In this document: one piece after another, positions 6,433-11,317 of the stretch
Numbering within the stretch: the stretch's first letter is position 1
Layout of the letters: every line of letters begins with the position of its first letter
Origin: Galactobacter sp.
GTDB lineage: Bacteria > Actinomycetota > Actinomycetes > Actinomycetales > Micrococcaceae
Length of the DNA stretch: 11,317 bases
Direction: 5' to 3'
NCBI RefSeq assembly: GCF_022712295.1
Contig: NZ_JALAGT010000097.1
Span: 1 to 11,317, forward strand
Program-made: the position numbers and the translations under genes
The notes under the pieces: generated by a model
The model's database searches: none
What the model saw: only the letters and a program-made list of their open reading frames with translations
Told to the model about the DNA's origin: nothing

Positions 6433-8619
6433 ATGTCCTTGGCTCAGAAGATCGAACGCGTCGTAGCCCCCTTCGAAGTCGTCTCCGAATTCCAGCCTGC
6501 GGGCGACCAGCCCAAGGCCATCGCCGAACTCGCCGAACGCATTCAGGGCGGCGAGAAGGACGTGGTGCTCATGGGCGCCACCGGTACCGGCAAGTCCGCC
6601 ACAGCCGCCTGGCTGATCGAGAAGGTTCAGCGGCCAACGCTGGTGCTGGTGCAGAACAAGACGCTGGCCGCGCAGCTGGCCACGGAGCTGCGATCGCTGC
6701 TGCCCAATAACGCGGTCGAGTACTTCGTCTCCTACTACGACTACTACCAGCCGGAGGCCTACGTCCCGCAGACGGACACCTTCATCGAGAAGGATTCCTC
6801 GGTCAACGAGGAAGTGGAGCGGCTGCGGCACTCCGCCACCAACGCGCTCCTGACCCGCCGAGACGTGGTGGTCGTCGCGACCGTCTCCTGCATCTATGGC
6901 CTGGGTACTCCCGAGGAGTACATCGCCCAGATGGTGACCTTGAAGGTCGGCGACGAGATCGACCGCGACGAACTGTTGCGGCAGTTCGTGAACATGCAGT
7001 ACGCCCGCAACGACATGGACTTCCACCGGGGCACCTTCCGGGTGCGCGGTGACACCGTGGAGATCATCCCGATGTACGAGGAGCTGGCGGTCCGGGTCGA
7101 GTTCTTCGGCGACGAGATCGAGTCCATCCAGACGCTCAACCCGCTCACCGGCGACGTGGTGCGGGAGGAGAACGAGATGTACATCTTCCCGGCCTCCCAC
7201 TACGTGGCCGGACACGACCGCATGCAGCACGCCATCGCGACCATCGAGGACGAGCTTCGTGACCGGCTCGCGGAACTCGAGGACCAGCACAAACTCGTCG
7301 AGGCCCAACGGCTGCGGATGCGCACCACCTACGACCTCGAGATGATGGCCCAGATGGGCTTCACCAACGGTATCGAGAATTACTCGCGGCACATCGACGG
7401 GCGTGGGCCGGGGACGGCCCCGGACTGCCTGCTGGACTATTTCCCTGACGACTTCATGCTGGTCATCGACGAATCCCACGTGACCGTGCCGCAGATCGGT
7501 GGCATGTACGAGGGTGACATGTCCCGCAAGCGCACGCTGGTTGAGCACGGTTTCCGGCTGCCATCCGCCATGGACAACCGGCCGCTGAAGTGGGACGAGT
7601 TCTTGGAACGGATCGGGCAGACGGTTTACATGTCCGCGACACCGGGGGACTACGAGCTGTCCAAGTCGGACGGCGTCGTGGAGCAGATCATCCGGCCCAC
7701 CGGACTCGTGGACCCCAAGATCGTGGTCAAGAAGACCAAGGGCCAGATCGACGACCTCCTGGACGAGATCCGGGACCGCGTGGATCGCGACGAACGTGTC
7801 CTCGTCACCACACTGACCAAGCGCATGGCGGAGGACCTGACCGGATACCTGCAAGAGAACGGGGTGAAGGTCGAGTACCTGCACTCGGACGTGGACACGC
7901 TGAAACGCGTCGAGCTGTTGTCGCAGTTGAGGCTGGGTTCCTTCGACGTCCTGGTGGGTATCAACCTGCTGCGCGAGGGCCTGGACCTCCCGGAGGTGTC
8001 CTTGGTCTCCATCCTGGATGCCGACAAGGAGGGGTTCCTTCGTTCCACCACCTCCCTCATCCAGACGATCGGCCGCGCAGCCCGAAACGTGTCCGGCGAG
8101 GTCCACATGTATGCGGACAAGATCACCGATTCGATGCGCAGGGCCATCGAGGAGACCAACCGCCGTCGCGAGATCCAGGAGGCCTACAACACCGAGCACG
8201 GTATGGAGCCGCAGCCCCTGCGCAAGAGGATCGGCGACATCACCGATCAGCTGGCCCGCGAGGATGCCGACACCGCGGAACTGCTGAAGCAATTCGACTA
8301 CGGCAAGGGACACCGTGGATTCAATGCCATGCTCGACGGCGATGGTGGGGAAGGTGCCTCCGGCACCTCCGTGCCGGCCGGCGTGCTCGGTGGCGCAGGC
8401 CGTTTCAGTGGGGCTGGCGGTGCAGGCAGCGCGGAGGAGAAGCTGCGCCGCGACGGCGTCGTGACGGCACCGCAGGAGGACCTGGCGTCCCTGATCGCTC
8501 AGCTCACCGAACAGATGCACAAAGCCGCGGAGGACCTGCAGTTCGAGCTGGCCGCTCGCCTACGTGATGAACTCAGCGACCTGAAGAAGGAACTCCGAAC
8601 GCTCAAGATCGTGGAGTAG
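6433..8619 (+). CDS. uvrB: UvrABC excinuclease subunit B
   Basis: UvrB is the damage-verifying helicase-like subunit of nucleotide excision repair: it is loaded by UvrA and recruits UvrC. The 728-residue protein shows Walker A GATGTGKS (48-55), the beta-hairpin YDYYQPEAYVP (102-112) that inserts between DNA strands, the Walker B-type DESH (346-349), helicase motif VI QTIGRAARN (544-552) and a C-terminal UVR motif (about 685-723) that contacts UvrC and UvrA. It is longer than the roughly 670 residues of E. coli UvrB, mainly because of a Gly/Ala/Ser-rich linker (about 634-668) before the UVR motif. The product is intact. The start at ATG 6433 fits the family N-terminus (PFEVVSEFQPAGDQPKAI) and the leaderless promoter directly upstream. 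A strong hairpin follows the stop. Confidence 0.98.
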   Translation: MSLAQKIERVVAPFEVVSEFQPAGDQPKAIAELAERIQGGEKDVVLMGATGTGKSATAAWLIEKVQRPTLVLVQNKTLAAQLATELRSLLPNNAVEYFVSYYDYYQPEAYVPQTDTFIEKDSSVNEEVERLRHSATNALLTRRDVVVVATVSCIYGLGTPEEYIAQMVTLKVGDEIDRDELLRQFVNMQYARNDMDFHRGTFRVRGDTVEIIPMYEELAVRVEFFGDEIESIQTLNPLTGDVVREENEMYIFPASHYVAGHDRMQHAIATIEDELRDRLAELEDQHKLVEAQRLRMRTTYDLEMMAQMGFTNGIENYSRHIDGRGPGTAPDCLLDYFPDDFMLVIDESHVTVPQIGGMYEGDMSRKRTLVEHGFRLPSAMDNRPLKWDEFLERIGQTVYMSATPGDYELSKSDGVVEQIIRPTGLVDPKIVVKKTKGQIDDLLDEIRDRVDRDERVLVTTLTKRMAEDLTGYLQENGVKVEYLHSDVDTLKRVELLSQLRLGSFDVLVGINLLREGLDLPEVSLVSILDADKEGFLRSTTSLIQTIGRAARNVSGEVHMYADKITDSMRRAIEETNRRREIQEAYNTEHGMEPQPLRKRIGDITDQLAREDADTAELLKQFDYGKGHRGFNAMLDGDGGEGASGTSVPAGVLGGAGRFSGAGGAGSAEEKLRRDGVVTAPQEDLASLIAQLTEQMHKAAEDLQFELAARLRDELSDLKKELRTLKIVE

Positions 8620-8650
8620 GCGGATGGTGTAGAAACCGGCAGGCGAAAGC

Positions 8651-8709
8651 ACCCCAGACACGCGGGTGGCCCCGAGATTGGTTCTCGGGGCCACCCGCGT
8701 GTCTGGGGT
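8651..8709. terminator. Perfect 27-bp inverted repeat after uvrB, probable bidirectional terminator
   Basis: Arms 8651-8677 and 8683-8709 are exact reverse complements over 27 bp, with a 5-nt loop (TTGGT). The stem is very GC-rich. The nearest T-rich stretch (TTCTTT, 8717-8722) starts 7 nt after the stem, so this is not a textbook U-tract terminator, but stem strength and position 31 nt after the uvrB stop make termination or 3'-end protection the likeliest role. Confidence 0.75.
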
Positions 8710-9027
8710 CGCCCCGTTCTTTGGTTCACCGGACTTCCCTGCTGGCCCCGATTGACAGGACCCGGCCAGCAGCCCCGTGGTTATCGACCTCGGTGATGCA
8801 CCGTCCGGATTTATTGTTGATTTATATAACCATGCAAATATATCGGCGTGTCGTCCACAGATTCCGATTGTTACCGGTCCATCGATGGTAATCACCTGGC
8901 AAGCCCGGTAAACTTGTGTTATCAGGTTGCCAAAGAATTGTCGAAGCCGACTCGGGGTGGCGATGCTTGGGTGCTGATACTCGGGGAATGACGTTCGGGG
9001 AGAGAAATTTGAAGGGGGTGGACTTCG
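8710..9027. other. Gene-free region with AT-rich core and several dyads, upstream of the DUF222-HNH gene
   Basis: I see no coding signal on either strand; an antisense frame crossing it has no recognisable protein. Contents: a 9-bp inverted repeat CTGCTGGCC/GGCCAGCAG (8739-8747, 8764-8772) whose loop contains TTGACA (8752-8757); an AT-rich stretch (about 8809-8843) with a possible promoter TTGATT (8817-8822), 16-nt spacer, TATATC (8839-8844); the palindrome CCATCGATGG (8879-8888) enclosed by TTACCGG (8871-8877) and CCGGTAA (8905-8911); TGGCAA (8897-8902) against TTGCCA (8927-8932), competing with ACCTG (8894-8898) against CAGGT (8923-8927); and the direct repeat ACTCGGGG (8950-8957, 8979-8986). 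Confidence 0.6.
8817..8844 (+). promoter_or_regulatory. Candidate promoter of the DUF222-HNH gene
   Basis: TTGATT (8817-8822) and TATATC (8839-8844) with a 16-nt spacer lie in the most AT-rich part of the window. This would give a leader of about 180 nt containing several stems. The match is moderate and AT-rich DNA makes chance matches common. Confidence 0.3.
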
Positions 9028-11317
9028 ATGACGGTACTGGATCGTCGGCCGGCCGCGTCCACCCCTGGCATGCCGGAGGTGATGGAGGCGCTGGACAGGG
9101 CTGCGGCCGCTCAGGCCGAAGCGGCGGCGTTGATTCAGGAGGTCTTCGGTCCCGATGGGTCCCGGGTGCGTGAGCGTCATGCCGGTCGTGGGGGTCTCGG
9201 GGTCGTATCCCGGTTCGTTGGCAACGAGGGTGGCGGCGGGTCCTTCGTGGATCACGTTCCAGACGACCTCGTGGGTCTTGCGGACGGCGGTGGTGCGGTC
9301 ACGACCGGCAAGGCGCACTCCAGTCTCAAGCGGCGTGATCCGGGTGGTGTGACTAACGGAGCGCTGAAACCCGGCGCTACCATCGGCTCACCTGCTGCGG
9401 TCGGCTGGGCGGGTTCGGTGAGTGTGGCAGACCTGCGCCTGGTGTTGGGACGGGTCAATCGGGTGTATGCTGGTACGGATCGGATTCTGAGTGTATGCGC
9501 TGACATGATTGTTGCTGGTTCCGATCCGGCGATCCCCAAGGTCGAGCGGATCAATGACCTGCTGGGTGTTCGTTCGCCCGAGGTCGCGGTCAAGAATTAT
9601 TTGTTGACCACAATGAAAACCCTGCGTGATCTGAAATGCGTGCGCACAGCCACCACATGTGAATCGTTCACGATCAATGCCCACCACGCCCTCTTGCCGG
9701 TGCTGGCGGAGGCGGTCGCTGCCGGGGCGGTGACGTTGGGGCAGGCCGAGGTGATCTCCAGCCTGCTCACACCGTTGGCCAGGCGTAAGAGCGGGGTGGA
9801 TGTGGGCGCGTTGGAGACGGTGGAGTCCATTCTGGTTGGTCATGCCACCGGCGGCCGGTACGGCACACCACCAGAGACGGTCCCGATTCTTGACCTGATA
9901 CAGGGCCGCTACGGGTTGGGCATGCACCCGGAAGAACTGCACAGGCTGGGGAGGCAGCTGGCCGAACTCGTGGACCAGGACGGCCCGGAACCGGCCGATG
10001 ACGAGGTCCACCACAAGCGCAGCCTGACACTCAAACCAGGGAAGAGGCCCGGGGACCCAGCCGAACTGCGGGCCAAACTGACTCCGGAGGCCTACGAACA
10101 CCTCACCACCTTGTTAGCAGCGATCCTCGACCCCAAGACCGCGGCCGACCCGGGAGGAGTCGGGACTGGTCCAGAGGTTGGTTCAGGGACCGGGGCTGGA
10201 CACGCCGGCGGAGCGGAGGCCGGACACGCTGGTGGCACTGGCACTGGCACTGGCACTGGCGCTGGCACTGGGACTGGCCCGGGTCCTGTCTCGCCGTTCG
10301 AGGTCTCGGCCACCGATGGTGTGTTCCGGCTACAGGGCGAGGACCCGGTGACCTTCCCTCAGGCACAGCACGATGCCTTCGTGACGCTGCTCGGTCTGGC
10401 GGGTAGGAGTGCCCCGGACCAGGGCGGTGCCCAACCACGAGTGATCCTCCTGGCCCGGGCCGAGCAAGTGTTGAAGGCGTTGACGCATACGCCTCGCCCC
10501 GGCCAGGAGGAGCCTGGCGTAGCCGGTTCACTCGATCCCCGGTCGCAAGCCGTACAGGTCGTGGACGCGGCCGTCACCGAGGCCGCCGCCACGCTGGTCG
10601 AGGCCGGGCGGGCAGGGTTCCTCACCGATGCGGCGATCAAGACCATCAACCGACTCATCAGCCTGCTCAACGACGACCAGGCCCTCCGCGACGACAACCC
10701 CACCGCCAGCCTCCGCGACGGCGACCCCACCGCCAGCATCCACCATGCAGACGCAGACACCGCCCTCCAGACTGGCGACAACTTTGGCGTCCACGCCCAC
10801 GGCGACGGTGATCTCCAGGCTGATGGCGGGGTCGAAACGGGAAGAGGCGGGCACGATTGCCGTGCAGGAGCAGGGTGCTGCGACGTTGGTGCCGCCGACG
10901 CAGAAGGCTGCTGTCGTGAGGATGGAGCAGAGCAGCCGCAGTCGTCGCAACTTTCACGAGCGAGGCCGCCATTGCCGGTTTTCGGTGCGCACCTGCTGCA
11001 GGATCCACGCCTGGTGACCTCCGCCCTTCTACCCGCCACGGGTGCAACGATTCCGCTCTCCCGGCTCGGGACCATCCTCTGCGATGCTGTGGTGGAGATC
11101 GTCACCACGAGGCAAGGCGATCTACTGGACTACACGGTCGCCCAACACAGAACCTTCACTGCGGCTCAGCGCCGGGTGCTGCTCACCACCTACGCCACCT
11201 GTGCGGTCCCGGACTGTCACATCCCGGGTTTACGTTGCGACGCCCACCATGTTCGCCCGGCCTCACTGAACGGTCCCACGAGTATCGGCAACGGCATCCT
11301 GTTGTGCAGGCATCACC
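9028..11317 (+). CDS. DUF222 / HNH endonuclease domain protein (13E12-repeat-like), 3' end outside the window
   Basis: An uninterrupted frame of 763 codons runs to the window edge. It starts at ATG 9028 with AAGGGGG (9012-9018) 9 nt upstream; an in-frame TGA at 9010 fixes this as the first start. Residues 1-120 are Gly-rich and poorly conserved. About 125-370 and 425-485 match the helical DUF222 region, including HHKRSLTL (328-335). A Gly/Thr linker (383-420) and a long variable region (about 490-645) interrupt it. LSRLGTILCDAVVEI and DLLDYTVAQHRTFTAAQRRVLL precede an HNH domain: C725, C730, C737 and C760 probably bind zinc, with H740, H741, N755 and H762 as HNH residues. The family is very common and multi-copy in actinobacteria, including REP13E12 repeats of mycobacteria; its function is not established. 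Rare TTA codons (10114, 11230) and lower GC near 9590-9670 suggest a history different from its neighbours. Confidence 0.85.
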   Translation, partial: MTVLDRRPAASTPGMPEVMEALDRAAAAQAEAAALIQEVFGPDGSRVRERHAGRGGLGVVSRFVGNEGGGGSFVDHVPDDLVGLADGGGAVTTGKAHSSLKRRDPGGVTNGALKPGATIGSPAAVGWAGSVSVADLRLVLGRVNRVYAGTDRILSVCADMIVAGSDPAIPKVERINDLLGVRSPEVAVKNYLLTTMKTLRDLKCVRTATTCESFTINAHHALLPVLAEAVAAGAVTLGQAEVISSLLTPLARRKSGVDVGALETVESILVGHATGGRYGTPPETVPILDLIQGRYGLGMHPEELHRLGRQLAELVDQDGPEPADDEVHHKRSLTLKPGKRPGDPAELRAKLTPEAYEHLTTLLAAILDPKTAADPGGVGTGPEVGSGTGAGHAGGAEAGHAGGTGTGTGTGAGTGTGPGPVSPFEVSATDGVFRLQGEDPVTFPQAQHDAFVTLLGLAGRSAPDQGGAQPRVILLARAEQVLKALTHTPRPGQEEPGVAGSLDPRSQAVQVVDAAVTEAAATLVEAGRAGFLTDAAIKTINRLISLLNDDQALRDDNPTASLRDGDPTASIHHADADTALQTGDNFGVHAHGDGDLQADGGVETGRGGHDCRAGAGCCDVGAADAEGCCREDGAEQPQSSQLSRARPPLPVFGAHLLQDPRLVTSALLPATGATIPLSRLGTILCDAVVEIVTTRQGDLLDYTVAQHRTFTAAQRRVLLTTYATCAVPDCHIPGLRCDAHHVRPASLNGPTSIGNGILLCRHH
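10234..10278 (+). repeat. GGCACT hexanucleotide repeat coding for Gly-Thr
   Basis: Four exact GGCACT units (10234-10257) are followed by GGCGCT, GGCACT, GGGACT and GGC. In frame this encodes alternating Gly and Thr/Ala in the DUF222-HNH linker. Since the unit is two codons, slippage would change linker length without breaking the frame. Confidence 0.85.
10684..10737 (+). repeat. Tandem duplication of a 27-nt unit
   Basis: Two copies (10684-10710, 10711-10737) differ at two bases and encode LRDDNPTAS and LRDGDPTAS within the variable region of the DUF222-HNH protein. High similarity suggests a recent in-frame duplication. Confidence 0.8.

Noticed and set aside
6328..8520. Antisense open frame of about 730 codons across uvrB
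   Set aside because: A high-GC shadow of uvrB: His/Val/Leu-rich, no family resemblance, no start signals.
8752..8757. Perfect TTGACA as a -35 element
   Set aside because: No acceptable -10 lies 16-19 nt downstream; it is in the loop of an inverted repeat.
8916..9173. Small plus-strand frame before and over the start of the DUF222-HNH gene
   Set aside because: Overlaps the real start in another frame, has no Shine-Dalgarno or familiar motif.
8560..9318. Minus-strand open frame of 252 codons between uvrB and the DUF222-HNH gene
   Set aside because: It crosses the 27-bp hairpin, the AT-rich region and parts of both flanking genes, with no recognisable protein and no codon bias in the gene-free part.
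10528..10950. Minus-strand frame with a hydrophobic N-terminus resembling a signal peptide
   Set aside because: Its third positions coincide with those of the +2-shifted plus frame, so its good GC bias is not independent evidence, and its first-position purine content is only about half. No domain is recognised.

Overview
The window looks like chromosomal DNA of a high-GC actinobacterium, most likely from the Micrococcaceae (Kocuria, Micrococcus or Arthrobacter relatives). This rests on the strong G/C bias at third codon positions, an S1 protein of typical actinobacterial type, the conserved rpsA-coaE-uvrB neighbourhood, and a DUF222-HNH gene. The genus is inference.

Layout. A 5'-truncated Eis-family acetyltransferase gene (to 1241) is followed by a promoter and leader and then rpsA (1393-2880, ribosomal protein S1). 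An intrinsic terminator with a 19-bp stem closes rpsA. It runs directly into the operator/promoter of a MerR-family regulator gene (3000-3803). That gene converges, with a single base between stop codons, on a two-gene minus-strand operon: an IMPACT/YigZ-family gene (5684-4992) and an RsmC/RlmG-like methyltransferase gene (4995-3805), joined by an ATGA overlap. Divergently, coaE (5742-6338, last step of CoA synthesis) is followed by uvrB (6433-8619, nucleotide excision repair), which appears to be leaderless. A perfect 27-bp inverted repeat ends uvrB.

The last part is different. About 320 nt without a gene, including an AT-rich core and several dyads, lead into a large DUF222-HNH endonuclease gene (9028 to the window end). 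It is open over 763 codons and leaves the window inside its HNH motif. It carries a Gly-Thr hexanucleotide repeat, a duplicated 27-nt unit, and a stretch near 10800-10960 where the coding signal moves to another frame.

Functionally the left and middle parts are housekeeping genes: translation (S1, probable rRNA methyltransferase, ribosome-linked YigZ family), CoA supply and DNA repair, with one ligand-sensing regulator. The most accessory-like region is the DUF222-HNH locus. I see no tRNA, rRNA, CRISPR array, insertion sequence or prophage. No clear new multi-gene system is visible. The best candidates for follow-up are the DUF222-HNH locus and the compact regulatory sites before merR and rpsA.
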